From Rhodocyclaceae bacterium (lineage in GTDB: Bacteria; Pseudomonadota; Gammaproteobacteria; Burkholderiales; Rhodocyclaceae): a stretch of 64,000 nucleotides of DNA. The position numbers and the translations under genes are program-made. Of this stretch, positions 34,907 to 44,151 are shown piece by piece. Below the pieces are notes generated by a model, which saw only the letters and a list, made by a program, of their open reading frames with translations, made no database searches and was not told where the DNA came from. The DNA lies in NCBI GenBank assembly GCA_030824115.1, contig JAVBYI010000009.1:215907-279906 (forward strand), read 5' to 3'. Position 1 is the stretch's first letter, and the number at the start of each line of letters is the position of its first letter.

Positions 34907-36364
34907 TCATTTTCTCCAGAAAGCCGGTGTCAGCACCACGAGTAGCGTGAACAATTCCAGTCGCCCGAGCACCATGGCAAACGAACACACCCAGGTCTGA
35001 AAATTGTTGAGCGAAGCATAGTTACTGGTCGGGCCGACTTCGCCCAAGCCCGGGCCGGTGTTGTTGAGTGTGGCCACCACCGCCGAGAAGGCGGTAATGA
35101 TGTCGAGTCCGCTCGCCGACATGAGCAGGGTCAGCGAAACGATGATCGCCATGTAGATGAAACTGAAGGCCAGCACGGCATGCAGCACGCTGTCCGGCAC
35201 CACGCTGCCGCCGAGGCGCACCGGATGCACCGCACGCGGGTGCATGGCGCGCAGAATTTCACGATAGACCTGTTTGTAGAGAATGATTGCGCGCATCATC
35301 TTGATGCCGCCGCCGGTCGATCCGGAGCAGGCGTAGAAGCTGCCGAGGAAGAGAATCCACAACTGGCCGAACATCGGCCAGGCGGCATAATCCGTGGTGG
35401 CAAAGCCGAGCGAGGTGGCCAGGGAAATGCAGTGGAAAGCTACATAGCGCATGGCCGTCCAGACGCTTTCATAGATATCGAAAGCCATCAGGTAGGCGGT
35501 CAGTCCGACGATGCTGAGGGCCATCACGCCAAGGTAGAACGGGATCTCGGCATCACGCAGGTAAGGGCGGGCACTGCGCTGGTTAAGCGCCAGAAAATGG
35601 GTGGCATAGTTGATCCCGGACAGCAGGGCAAAGCCCATGGCAATCAGCTCGATCGACAGACTGTTGAAGTGACCGAGGCTGGCATCCTTGGTGGAAAAAC
35701 CGCCCAGTCCCATGACGCTGAAGGCATGCATCAGCGCATCCCATTTCTCCATGCCGGCAACAATGAAGGCCAGGGCGCAGGCAATCGTGAGAATGATGTA
35801 GACCACCCACAGCCCGCGCGCCGTTTCGGCAATGCGCGGCGTCAGGCTGGCTTCCTTCATCGGCCCGGGCACTTCGGCCTTGAACAACTGACGGCCGCCA
35901 ATGCCGAGCAGCGGCAGGATTGCGACGGCCAGCACAATCACACCCAAACCGCCCAGCCAGTGCATGAAGGTGCGCCAGAAGTTGATCGAAATCGGCAGGT
36001 GATCGAGGCCGGAGAGCAGGGTCGAGCCCGTCGCCGTGAGTCCCGAGGTCGCCTCGAAATAGGCATCGGTAAAACTCAGGCCGGGCAGGTGGATCAGCAG
36101 CGGCAGGGCACCAAAGAAAGGCAGGATCGTCCAGGTCAACGCAACCAGCAGAAAACCGTCGCGCACGCGCAATTCGGCGGTGCCGCCGCGACTGGCGCCC
36201 AGCCACAGGAGCAGTCCACTAAACAGGGTAATCGCAATCGCTTCGTCATAGGCCGTTTGCGCCCCGTCGTCGAACGCGACCGAGACGCCCAGCGGCGCCA
36301 GCATGGCAACGCCAAAGATGGCAATGATGACGCCGAGCGCACGGAAAACGGGCAGGAAGCGCAT
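34907..36364 (-). CDS. trkH: Trk potassium channel subunit TrkH (copy 2)
   Basis: The 485-residue protein is clearly paralogous to the trkH at 24369-25823 along its whole length. Filter segments are TATGST, SVMGLGGF, TSLGFAT and NNTGPGLG, so filters 1 and 3 differ from copy 1 (TTTGAT, TTTGFAN). It starts 9 bases after the trkA stop and is the last gene of a minus-strand run that begins at def. This copy is the likely partner of the neighbouring TrkA. Having two trkH and one trkA nearby implies that TrkA could serve both. Confidence 0.94.
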   Translation of the reverse strand: MRFLPVFRALGVIIAIFGVAMLAPLGVSVAFDDGAQTAYDEAIAITLFSGLLLWLGASRGGTAELRVRDGFLLVALTWTILPFFGALPLLIHLPGLSFTDAYFEATSGLTATGSTLLSGLDHLPISINFWRTFMHWLGGLGVIVLAVAILPLLGIGGRQLFKAEVPGPMKEASLTPRIAETARGLWVVYIILTIACALAFIVAGMEKWDALMHAFSVMGLGGFSTKDASLGHFNSLSIELIAMGFALLSGINYATHFLALNQRSARPYLRDAEIPFYLGVMALSIVGLTAYLMAFDIYESVWTAMRYVAFHCISLATSLGFATTDYAAWPMFGQLWILFLGSFYACSGSTGGGIKMMRAIILYKQVYREILRAMHPRAVHPVRLGGSVVPDSVLHAVLAFSFIYMAIIVSLTLLMSASGLDIITAFSAVVATLNNTGPGLGEVGPTSNYASLNNFQTWVCSFAMVLGRLELFTLLVVLTPAFWRK

Positions 36365-36373
36365 GCGCGTACC

Positions 36374-37801
36374 TTAGAAAAACATGAAGCCGACCTGGAA
36401 CAGCTTCTCCACTTCCTTGACTTGCGCCTTGCGCGTGCAGAACACGATGACGTGATCGCCGGATTCGATCACCGTATCGTGATGTGGAATGATGACGTGC
36501 TGATCGGTACGCCCCTTCGGCATGCCATCGCCGCCGATGATGTCGAAGGGCTCGGTCTGGCGCACGATGGCCCCGATATGCACGCCCTTGATCTTGGGCA
36601 ACTCTTCGATGCGGCGACCGACCACCTTGGAGCTTTTCATGTCGCCGTGGGCAATCAGTTCGAGCGCCTCGGCCGCACCCCGGCGCAGGCTGTGCACGCG
36701 CACCACGTCGCCGCGCCGCACATGGCTCAACAGCGGGCCGATGGACACCTGGGCGGGCGACAGGCCGATATCAATCGGGCCGCCCTGCACCATGTCAGCA
36801 TAGGCACGGCGGTTGATCAGCGCCAGCACGCGTTTGCAGCCCAGGCGCTTGGCCAGCGAAGCGGCCATGATGTTGTCTTCGTCGTCGTTGGTGAGGGCGA
36901 GGAACATGTCCATCTCGTCGATGTTCTCTTCGATCAGCACATTCTCGTCGGTCGCTTCGCCGACCAGCACCAGCGCATCCTTGAGCTTGCCGGCAATCAT
37001 CTCGGCACGGTCGCGGTTGCGTTCGACGATCTTGATCTGGTAGCACGATTCCATCTGGGCCGCAATGCGAGCGCCGATATTGCCGCCACCGGCGATCATG
37101 ATGCGCCTTACCGGCTGCTGCATGCGTCGCAGCTCGCGCATCACCGGGCGCATGTGCTCGGCTGCCGCCAGCACGAATACCTCGTCACCGGGTTCGACGA
37201 CAGTGTGGCCATCCGGCTCGATCGGCTGGTGCTCACGAAAGATTGCGGCAATGCGCGTATCGATACCGGTCGGCAGATGCTCGCGCAAGGTGCGGATCGG
37301 CTTGCCGACCAGCAAACCGCCGGTGTAGGCGCGCACGGCGACGAGCACCACGCGACCACCGGCGAATTCGAGCACCTGCAGTGCCTCGGGAAACTGGATC
37401 AGCTTGGCGATGTAGTCGGTAATGTCCTGCTCGGGACAGATGGCGTAATCGACCGCAAAGTTCTCGTTCGACAGCAGCGTTTCGTCGAGAAAATCCGGGG
37501 AGCGCAAACGTGCGATACGCGTGGTGACGTTGAACAGGCTACGGGCAATCTTGCACGCCACCAGGTTGGTCTGGTCGGACTGGGTGACGGCAACAAGCAT
37601 TTCGCAATCCTCAATACCCGCTTCCTTGAGCACGGAAGGGTAAGCCGCGTTACCGGTCAGGGTGCGGACATCGAGGTGGTCGGCCAGCTGGGCGAGGCTC
37701 TCGCGATTCTGGTCGATGATGGTGATGTCGTTGGCTTCGGACGACAGCGCCTCCGCGACACTGGCGCCGACCTGGCCGGCGCCGAGAATCAGGATGCGCA
37801 T
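36374..37801 (-). CDS. trkA: Trk system NAD-binding regulator TrkA
   Basis: The 475 residues form two RCK units. Each has a Rossmann nucleotide site, ILGAGQVGASVAE at the N-terminus and IAGGGNIGARIA near residue 237, and a TrkA_C domain (about 140-220 and 365-455). TrkA is a cytoplasmic ring that gates TrkH in response to ATP/ADP or NAD(H). The start overlaps the NtrX-like gene by 13 bases and trkH follows, as in other betaproteobacteria. Confidence 0.96.
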   Translation of the reverse strand: MRILILGAGQVGASVAEALSSEANDITIIDQNRESLAQLADHLDVRTLTGNAAYPSVLKEAGIEDCEMLVAVTQSDQTNLVACKIARSLFNVTTRIARLRSPDFLDETLLSNENFAVDYAICPEQDITDYIAKLIQFPEALQVLEFAGGRVVLVAVRAYTGGLLVGKPIRTLREHLPTGIDTRIAAIFREHQPIEPDGHTVVEPGDEVFVLAAAEHMRPVMRELRRMQQPVRRIMIAGGGNIGARIAAQMESCYQIKIVERNRDRAEMIAGKLKDALVLVGEATDENVLIEENIDEMDMFLALTNDDEDNIMAASLAKRLGCKRVLALINRRAYADMVQGGPIDIGLSPAQVSIGPLLSHVRRGDVVRVHSLRRGAAEALELIAHGDMKSSKVVGRRIEELPKIKGVHIGAIVRQTEPFDIIGGDGMPKGRTDQHVIIPHHDTVIESGDHVIVFCTRKAQVKEVEKLFQVGFMFF

Positions 37802-39057
37802 TCTTCAGCTTCTTTGGGCGTGTTACGCAGGCCGAGGTCCTTCAGCTTGCGGTAAAGGTGGGTACGCTCCAGCCCGGTCTTTTCCGCCAGCCGCGTCATG
37901 CTGCCCCCCTCCAGCTTGAGGTGGTGCTCGAAATACAGCTTCTCGAACATCTCGCGCGCCTCACGTAGCGGCAGGGTGAGCATTTCCGGCAGTAGACCGG
38001 GCGGCACGTCGGGCAACAGGTCAGCGCCCGGGGTGAGCAGATGCTGCACATCCTCAGCCGTAATTTCCTCGTCGAGCGCCGTCAGTGCCAGCGACTTGAT
38101 CGTGCTCTTCAGCTGCGGATAGCCTTCCGGCCACGTCTGCTGGCGCAGGGCATTCTGGGCGGCCACCGAGAGACGGCGCAGCGGTGTTTCACCTGTTTCA
38201 ACCAGCTGGGTGAGCAGATGGGTGGCCAGATCGGGCACATCGTCCTTCAGCTCGGCGAAGGATGGCAGGCCAACGCTGACATCGAACAACTTGTCGAGCA
38301 GCGACTCTTCCCAACCGAGAGCGGCGAGGCCGGGCACATCGCTGGTGGTAGCGACCGCCAGGCGCAGGTTATGGCGCTCCAGGCGTTCGAAGACGAAGGC
38401 GAGATTTTTCTGCTGCATGCGCGTGAGGCGGGACAGTTCGGCGCAATACAGTACGCCCCCGCCCGACTGTTCGAGCATTTCAAGCGTCAGCGGGGTGGAA
38501 TCGTTGCCGAGATCGATCCAGGCCTTGCCGGCCGGCTGCAGGCTGCGCGCCGCCAGCTCGACAATCGAGGCATGCGGCGCCCGCAACAGCACGCTGCGAC
38601 TCTTGGCAACAACCTGCTCCAGCCGTTTGCGTAAATCCTTCAGCGGCGCCGAACGCGGGAAGGCGGCGAGGGACAAGGCACCGCCAGTCTTGGGTACGCG
38701 CTCAAGGGCCTGCTTGACGCTGGCCAGCAGCTTCTGCATGCCGATGGGTTTTTCAAGAAAACCCACCGCACCGATCTTGGTGGCTTCGACTGCGGTATCG
38801 ATGGTGGCATGACCGGACATCATGACGACCGGCATGTTGAGTTGGCCATTGGCCGCCCACTCGCGCAGCAGGGTCACCCCATCGGTATCGGGCATCCAGA
38901 TGTCGAGCAACACCAGATCGGGACGCCGCGCTTCACGCCAGGCGCGCGCCGTGGTGGCGTTCTCACAGGTGGCGACATCATGCCCCTCGTCAGTCAAAAT
39001 CTCCGAGAGGAGTTCGCGGATGCCGACTTCGTCGTCGATGACCAGTATTTGTGGCAT
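37789..39057 (-). CDS. ntrX: NtrX-like response regulator with degenerate AAA+ domain
   Basis: The 422-residue protein has a normal receiver (1-120, acceptor in LLDIWMPDTDG) and a C-terminal Fis-type helix-turn-helix (about 375-415, TRLAEKTGLERTHLYRKLKDLGL). The middle region has the length of a sigma-54 activator domain but no GxxGxGK Walker A, no GAFTGA loop and no DE Walker B; for example SVLLRAPHASIVELA stands where Walker A should be. It probably cannot hydrolyse ATP or activate sigma-54 and may work as a plain DNA-binding regulator or repressor. It lies between ntrY and trkA. Confidence 0.9.
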   Translation of the reverse strand: MPQILVIDDEVGIRELLSEILTDEGHDVATCENATTARAWREARRPDLVLLDIWMPDTDGVTLLREWAANGQLNMPVVMMSGHATIDTAVEATKIGAVGFLEKPIGMQKLLASVKQALERVPKTGGALSLAAFPRSAPLKDLRKRLEQVVAKSRSVLLRAPHASIVELAARSLQPAGKAWIDLGNDSTPLTLEMLEQSGGGVLYCAELSRLTRMQQKNLAFVFERLERHNLRLAVATTSDVPGLAALGWEESLLDKLFDVSVGLPSFAELKDDVPDLATHLLTQLVETGETPLRRLSVAAQNALRQQTWPEGYPQLKSTIKSLALTALDEEITAEDVQHLLTPGADLLPDVPPGLLPEMLTLPLREAREMFEKLYFEHHLKLEGGSMTRLAEKTGLERTHLYRKLKDLGLRNTPKEAEECAS

Positions 39058-39081
39058 GGTTTCAGGTGGAATTTTGGCGCA

Positions 39082-40866
39082 TTATGCCGCGCCCTTGTCC
39101 GCCCGTGGGGGCAGAACTGCGGGCAAATGCACGCGTACTTCAGCGCCGCCACCTTGTTCTGCCGGCAGATTGTTCAGCGTGATGCGGCCACCATGATCCT
39201 CGATGATCTTTTTAACGATCGCCAGACCGAGGCCGGTGCCCTTCGGTTTGGTGGTCACGTAGGGCTCAAAAGCGCGTGCCAGAATCTCAGGCGGGAAGCC
39301 GGGGCCCGCATCGCACACGGCAAACCACGGGCTACGTGCATCGACGCCTGTGGCAACGTAAACCTTTGCCGTCTCGCCAGCGCCGACTTTCTCATTCATC
39401 GCCTCACCTGCATTCTTGATCAGGTTGTGCAGCACCTGGCGCATCTGGTCGGCATCGGCCTGCACGCGCGGCAGGTCTTCCACCAGCGTCGTCTGGATCA
39501 CGGTCGGCCCGTCAAGATAAAGATCGGCCACTTCATCGATCAGTGCATTGAGATCCAGCGCCACCGGCTTGGGCGGCGGCATGCGCGCATAGTCGCGGAA
39601 ATCATTGACCATGTTTTTCATCGCCTCGACCTGCTCGACGATAGTGCGCGTGGCGCGGCCCAGCATCGCCGCATCGGTCGGCTCCAGTTTGTCAGCAAGC
39701 TTCATCTGCAGGCGTTCGGCCGAGAGCTGGATGGGGGTCAGCGGGTTCTTGATCTCATGCGCCAGACGCTGCGCCACTTCGCCCCAGACGGCCGCCCGCT
39801 GAGCCGTTTCGCGCTCAATGCGCGCCTGTTCGAGCTGGATGGTCATCTCGTTGAAGGAACGTGTCAGCACGCCCAGTTCGTCGTCGGTTTCCAGCACCGC
39901 ACGCGGCGTCAGGTCGCCCGCCGCCACGGCACGGGTGCCTTCGGCGAGCATCAGCAGCGGTTTGGCCAGTCGTGCGGCAAGGAAAAAAGCGAGTGCCAGG
40001 GCCACAAACAGGGCCAGCAACAAGGCAAAGGTCAGCGTCAGGGTATAGAGACGCTTCAAGCCGTTGCGGCCCAGTTGCAGTTCCTGATAGTCACGGCGCG
40101 CCTCTTCGACCAGCGCGGCACTTTGCGTGATGGCATCGGGCACCGGCTGTTCGAGCTGTAAGACCTGCGTTTCACCATTGAGCTGGTAGGAGGTAACCGG
40201 CACCAGGGCGCGCACCACCAGCCCGGCGACAGTATCGCCATCGACGTGGGTGATGCCGGTACCGAGGCGTGCCTGACGCAACTGGCCGATCGATGGCAAG
40301 GCCGGCAGCACACCCTGCAAATCGCCGCTGCTGTTGGCAATCAGTTGGCCACTGCCCGTGAGTAGCTGCAAAGTTTGTACACCGGCCTGCTCGCGCAGGC
40401 GGTTGAGCAGCACCGGGCTGACCGACGGCGCAACGGCCAAGTCATAGGCCATGGCGCGCCCCTTGGCCAGCAGATCAGCCTGCATCGCATCAAGCACGCC
40501 ACGGCCGAGATCGAGACCACCATCCAGCGCTGCTTCGACGCGCACATCGAACCAGGAATCGATGCTCTTGACGGCAAACTGCATCGACACGGCATACACC
40601 AGCACGCCGGGCACCACCGCCATCAAGGCCAGCATCAGCAGAAGGCGCGACTTGAGCTTGGCGCCAAACACCCCTTGGCGATATTCGCGAAACAGATGGC
40701 GCACCTGATTGGCCACCAGTACCAGCAACACCAGTGCGGCGAGAGCGCTCATGCCGATCAGGAGCGGCGTATGACGGGCGAACAGCGCGGTGTCGGCACT
40801 GGCGCTCGCCAGCAGGAATACCAGAACCGCAGACAGCCCGGCGGCGACAGCAAGAACAATGATCAT
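39082..40866 (-). CDS. ntrY: NtrY-like membrane histidine kinase
   Basis: The 594-residue kinase has two N-terminal helices (about 1-20, 33-55) and a third at about 73-95. An extracytoplasmic region follows (about 95-275), then a helix at about 278-303, HAMP, HisKA with RLAHEIKNPLTPIQLSAERL (typical of NtrY) and HATPase_c with GPGFPPE and GTGLGLA. The PAS domain seen between HAMP and HisKA in many NtrY proteins is missing, which explains the short length. A dispersed repeat just after the N box is read as VGAGETA. NtrYX systems respond to nitrogen or redox state. Confidence 0.92.
   Translation of the reverse strand: MIIVLAVAAGLSAVLVFLLASASADTALFARHTPLLIGMSALAALVLLVLVANQVRHLFREYRQGVFGAKLKSRLLLMLALMAVVPGVLVYAVSMQFAVKSIDSWFDVRVEAALDGGLDLGRGVLDAMQADLLAKGRAMAYDLAVAPSVSPVLLNRLREQAGVQTLQLLTGSGQLIANSSGDLQGVLPALPSIGQLRQARLGTGITHVDGDTVAGLVVRALVPVTSYQLNGETQVLQLEQPVPDAITQSAALVEEARRDYQELQLGRNGLKRLYTLTLTFALLLALFVALALAFFLAARLAKPLLMLAEGTRAVAAGDLTPRAVLETDDELGVLTRSFNEMTIQLEQARIERETAQRAAVWGEVAQRLAHEIKNPLTPIQLSAERLQMKLADKLEPTDAAMLGRATRTIVEQVEAMKNMVNDFRDYARMPPPKPVALDLNALIDEVADLYLDGPTVIQTTLVEDLPRVQADADQMRQVLHNLIKNAGEAMNEKVGAGETAKVYVATGVDARSPWFAVCDAGPGFPPEILARAFEPYVTTKPKGTGLGLAIVKKIIEDHGGRITLNNLPAEQGGGAEVRVHLPAVLPPRADKGAA
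39368..39391 (+). repeat. 24-bp dispersed repeat, copy 9
   Basis: Variable triplet TCG, tail TTTC. Antisense to ntrY, encoding VGAGETA in a loop of the ATPase domain. Confidence 0.88.
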
Positions 40867-41447
40867 TTATCGGTTATCGCCGTGAACTCCCAGCGCTGGG
40901 TTTTCGCTTCGACGCGCCAGTCGCGATCGGCCAAGGCATCGACCTGCAGGGGCTTGGGCAGCTGCTCGTGATCCAGTGAAAGCCGCACGGCGGCCAGATA
41001 GGTTTCGCCCGCCTGCAGTTGCCCCTTGTCCACCACATGCAGCCGGGCAACTCGCCCGAGACTCGCCAGGGCTTCGTCCAGCGACTCGAAGTTCTGGTGC
41101 AGGCTGTCGACCGAGAGGCGATACTGGCGTGTCAGCGCATGGTAGGCAAGGCGATAGTGCAGCACACGGCTGGTCATGTGTTCATCTACCCAATATTTGC
41201 GCTTTCTCTCCAGGGTGAACTCAAGGCGAAAGTTGAGTGGCACACCACGACCAACCGCCTCTTCCAGGCGTGCGCCCAGCAGAAGCTTGAAACGCGCCAT
41301 CAACGCCTGTCCCTGCTCGTCCGGTACCAGCTGCGCCTGCTCCGGCTCAATGCTGCCCGCCAGCACGACACCGACGCACAGGCTCATTACCAAGCCCAGC
41401 AAGGGCTTAAGCAATTTTCTCCAGAAGTGCGTAGTAGAAACCGTCAT
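40863..41447 (-). CDS. DUF4390 family protein
   Basis: The ATG at 41447 gives 194 residues with a hydrophobic signal or anchor near the N-terminus ([20 protein letters not shown]), so the rest is probably periplasmic. The family is conserved in betaproteobacteria between rsmB and ntrY and has no known function; conserved patches here are NFRLEFTLERKRKYW and YRLAYHALTRQYRL. The start lies 41 bases inside rsmB and the stop overlaps ntrY by 4. The conserved linkage with ntrY suggests a role with that kinase at the membrane, which is inference. Confidence 0.85.
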   Translation of the reverse strand: MTVSTTHFWRKLLKPLLGLVMSLCVGVVLAGSIEPEQAQLVPDEQGQALMARFKLLLGARLEEAVGRGVPLNFRLEFTLERKRKYWVDEHMTSRVLHYRLAYHALTRQYRLSVDSLHQNFESLDEALASLGRVARLHVVDKGQLQAGETYLAAVRLSLDHEQLPKPLQVDALADRDWRVEAKTQRWEFTAITDK

Positions 41448-42645
41448 GTGTGGGCGAGGGCAGTAGTTGCAGTTCCAGCACGTCGCTGCCAGTTGGCAAC
41501 TGACGGGCATCGGGGTGACGCGCCATGAAGGCTCGCACCTGCTCGCCATTCTCGGCGGGAAACACCGAGCAGGTGGCATAGAGCATTTTGCCACCGGGCG
41601 CCAGCAGCGGCCACAAAGCAACGAGAATCCGCACCTGCGTCTGTGCGAAACCCGCCACATCTTGCTGCCGGCGCAACCATTTGATGTCGGGGTGGCGGCG
41701 CACTACGCCGGAGGCCGAGCAGGGCACGTCGGCGAGGATGCGCTCAAACGGTCGGCCGTCCCACCAACTCGCGGGCTGGCTGGCATCGCCCACTTTGACC
41801 GTGGCTGAAAGCCCCAGCCGCTCCAGATTTTCCGCGATGCGCCGCGCCCGCGTGGCATCCAGCTCAAGCGCCGTCAGGTCAAGGTCGGCCAGTTCCAGCA
41901 AATGGCTGGTCTTGCCGCCGGGTGCCGCACAGGCATCGAGGACACGCAATCCATCCTGCACATCAAGCAACCGGGCGGCGTGCTGGGCGCCCCAATCCTG
42001 AACGGATACCTGGCCTTCCTTGAAGCCTGGAATGCGTTCAACCGGCAGCGGCTTGTCGAGCAGGATCGCTCCCTCGCCGAGGCGCTGGCCGGAAATGTCG
42101 GCGTTGGCAACACTCGTCAATGCGCGGCGGCGATTCAGGCGCAGACACATCGGTGGATGCGTATTGCCAGCCGCCGCGATGGCCTGCCACTGTTCGGGAT
42201 GGGCCGCGCGCAACGCATCGAGCCACCAGTGCGGATGGCGCCAGCGGGCGACCTCATCGGTCTCGGCAGCCGCAAGCAGACGCTCGCGCTGGCGCAGGAA
42301 GTTACGCAACACCGCGTTGACCAGACCCTTGAAGCGCTTGCCAGCGGCGGTGACGGCTTGATCAACCAGCGTATGTGCTTCCTCGGGGCGTCGCTCAAGG
42401 CGGGCCAGCGCCACCAGCAGCAATGCATGCGTGGGCACATCGTCGAGCGGCTTCTGCAGCAACCGGGAAAGCAGGAAATCGCCACGCCCATAATCGCGGA
42501 GCGCCGTGAAGCTAAGGTCAAGAGCCGCCGGCCGAATCGCCGCATTGAGTTTGGCCAGCCACGCATCCGGTGTGCGGCCAGCCAGGACAACGGCCAAACC
42601 CTCGGCGGCCGCCGACAGAGCACGGGAAAGTGGTGGGCTGTTCAA
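41407..42645 (-). CDS. rsmB: 16S rRNA (cytosine-967 C5) methyltransferase RsmB
   Basis: The 412 residues combine an N-terminal NusB-like RNA-binding domain (about 1-130) and a SAM-dependent methyltransferase domain with [16 protein letters not shown]. Two catalytic cysteines are visible, in DVPCSASGV and in [14 protein letters not shown]. The enzyme methylates C967 of 16S rRNA. The start is a TTG that overlaps the fmt stop (TTGA), an unusual codon but in the expected place. DUF4390 overlaps its 3' end. Confidence 0.95.
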   Translation of the reverse strand: MNSPPLSRALSAAAEGLAVVLAGRTPDAWLAKLNAAIRPAALDLSFTALRDYGRGDFLLSRLLQKPLDDVPTHALLLVALARLERRPEEAHTLVDQAVTAAGKRFKGLVNAVLRNFLRQRERLLAAAETDEVARWRHPHWWLDALRAAHPEQWQAIAAAGNTHPPMCLRLNRRRALTSVANADISGQRLGEGAILLDKPLPVERIPGFKEGQVSVQDWGAQHAARLLDVQDGLRVLDACAAPGGKTSHLLELADLDLTALELDATRARRIAENLERLGLSATVKVGDASQPASWWDGRPFERILADVPCSASGVVRRHPDIKWLRRQQDVAGFAQTQVRILVALWPLLAPGGKMLYATCSVFPAENGEQVRAFMARHPDARQLPTGSDVLELQLLPSPTHDGFYYALLEKIA

Positions 42646-43565
42646 TGGTTGCCAAAGTGCTGGCCGACCATCAGCGGAAAGCCCGCCAAAAAGTCGGCGC
42701 TGGGAAGACGGCGCCCCCCAGGCTTTTGCAGTTCAATCAGGCGCAGCGCACCTTCGCCGCAGGCCACGGTAATGCCGGCAGGCGCCACGGCAAGAATCTC
42801 GCCAGGCTGACCGTTGCCCTCGGTAAGCTGCGCGCGCCAAAGCTTGAGGGTGACGTCCCCCAGTGTTGTCGTGCAGCCAGGGAAAGGATCGAAGGCGCGG
42901 ATACGGCGCTCGATTACCGTAGCCGGCTGCGTCCAGTCGATGGCGGCTTCGGCCTTGTCGATCTTGCTCGCGTAGGTCACGCCCTCGGTCGGTTGCAGCG
43001 TTGGTTGAAATGAATCAAGGCGCCGCAAGGCATCCACGATCAGCCGCCCGCCCTGTTCAGCCAGTCGGTCATGCAAGCTAGCTGCCGTCTCGTCAGCGCC
43101 GACTTTTAGCGATTCCACCAACAGCATCGGCCCGGTATCCAGCCCTGCTTCCATCTGCATGATAGTGACGCCAGTTTCAAGATCGCCCGCTTCCAGACAA
43201 CGCTGAATCGGCGCCGCGCCGCGCCAGCGCGGCAGTAGTGAAGCATGGATGTTGAGGCAGCCCTGCGTCGGGATGTCGAGCACCGCCTGCGGCAGGATCA
43301 GGCCATAGGCGGCCACCACCAGCACGTCCGGCGCGGCATCGATCAAGGACTGATGCGTGGCCGGGTCGCGCAGCTTTTCCGGCTGATGCACAGCGATGCC
43401 GTGGGCCAGCGCCATCTGCTTGACCGGGCTGGCCACGAGCTTCTGGCCGCGTCCGGCGGGGCGATCCGGCTGCGTGAGCACCAAAGGAATTTCAAAGCCT
43501 GCTGCCAACAACGCGCGCAGCGCGACGGCGGCAAATTCCGGGGTTCCGGCGAAGGCGGCCTTCAT
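42642..43565 (-). CDS. fmt: Methionyl-tRNA formyltransferase
   Basis: The 307-residue enzyme formylates initiator Met-tRNA with 10-formyl-tetrahydrofolate. The N-terminal formyltransferase domain keeps FAGTPEFAA, the catalytic region [24 protein letters not shown] and the C-terminal OB-like domain. Two dispersed repeats lie inside it, 395 bp apart and in opposite orientation: one read as VGADETA in the loop before SLHDRLA, the other as LPSADF near the C-terminus. It overlaps def and rsmB by 4 bases each. Confidence 0.96.
   Translation of the reverse strand: MKAAFAGTPEFAAVALRALLAAGFEIPLVLTQPDRPAGRGQKLVASPVKQMALAHGIAVHQPEKLRDPATHQSLIDAAPDVLVVAAYGLILPQAVLDIPTQGCLNIHASLLPRWRGAAPIQRCLEAGDLETGVTIMQMEAGLDTGPMLLVESLKVGADETAASLHDRLAEQGGRLIVDALRRLDSFQPTLQPTEGVTYASKIDKAEAAIDWTQPATVIERRIRAFDPFPGCTTTLGDVTLKLWRAQLTEGNGQPGEILAVAPAGITVACGEGALRLIELQKPGGRRLPSADFLAGFPLMVGQHFGNH
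42689..42712 (-). repeat. 24-bp dispersed repeat, copy 10
   Basis: Variable triplet TTC, tail TTTT. In fmt, same direction as the gene, read as RRLPSADF. Confidence 0.88.
43084..43107 (+). repeat. 24-bp dispersed repeat, copy 11
   Basis: Variable triplet TCG, core TCAGCGCCGAC (one mismatch), tail TTTT. Antisense to fmt, read as VGADETA. Confidence 0.88.
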
Positions 43566-44065
43566 ACCGTAATTTTGGCTTGCTTGACCAGTCGCGCCTT
43601 GATGCGACTCTGCTTCAGGCGCGAGAGGTATTCGACAAATACCTTGCCATCGAGGTGATCGATCTCGTGTTGCAGGCAGATCGCCAGCAGGCCATCGGCC
43701 TCAAGTTCGAAAGGCTCGCCTTCCGGGTCGAGCGCACGCACCTTGACGCGCTCGCTGCGCGTCACCGTCTCGTAGATGCCGGGCACCGACAGGCAACCTT
43801 CCTCGCCCACGCATTCGCCTTCGCGCCAGAGGATTTCCGGATTGATGAAGGCCTTGAGTTGCGACTTGTCCTCGGAAACATCCAGCACCAGCACCCGCTG
43901 ATGCACATCCACCTGCGTCGCAGCCAAACCAATGCCCGGCGCGGTATACATGGTCTCGGCCATGTCGGCGACCAGCTTGCGGATGCCGGCATCGACAGCC
44001 GTCACCGGCTTGGCTTTGGTATGGAGGCGGGGGTCGGGATAGTGCAATATGGGCAATAAGGCCAT
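43562..44065 (-). CDS. def: Peptide deformylase
   Basis: The ATG at 44065 gives 167 residues, the usual length; the frame is open to 44131. The three metal-site motifs are present: [17 protein letters not shown] and HEIDHLDG. The enzyme removes the formyl group from nascent proteins, working opposite to fmt, which overlaps its 3' end by 4 bases. It is divergent from the LysM gene across 86 bp and is probably the first gene of the long minus-strand run down to trkH. Confidence 0.96.
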   Translation of the reverse strand: MALLPILHYPDPRLHTKAKPVTAVDAGIRKLVADMAETMYTAPGIGLAATQVDVHQRVLVLDVSEDKSQLKAFINPEILWREGECVGEEGCLSVPGIYETVTRSERVKVRALDPEGEPFELEADGLLAICLQHEIDHLDGKVFVEYLSRLKQSRIKARLVKQAKITV

Positions 44066-44151
44066 GAAAGATCGCTTTAACGGGTTGATGCGGCTGGAAT
44101 TTGGGGGCAGAATCGGCAGACCTTGGATCAATGTGTCCGGAGCCCCGACCT

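Noticed and set aside
35180..37855. 891-codon open frame on the + strand opposite trkH and trkA
   Set aside because: It crosses two certain genes in antisense and has no recognisable motif; composition is typical of a shadow frame.
38809..40161. 450-codon open frame on the + strand opposite ntrX and ntrY
   Set aside because: Antisense to two genes with clear domains; no motif or ribosome site.
42092..42110. Partial match to the repeat (AAATGTCGGCGTTGG) in rsmB
   Set aside because: It has a core mismatch and lacks the GCCGTC end found in all 17 full copies; it may be a decayed copy or chance.
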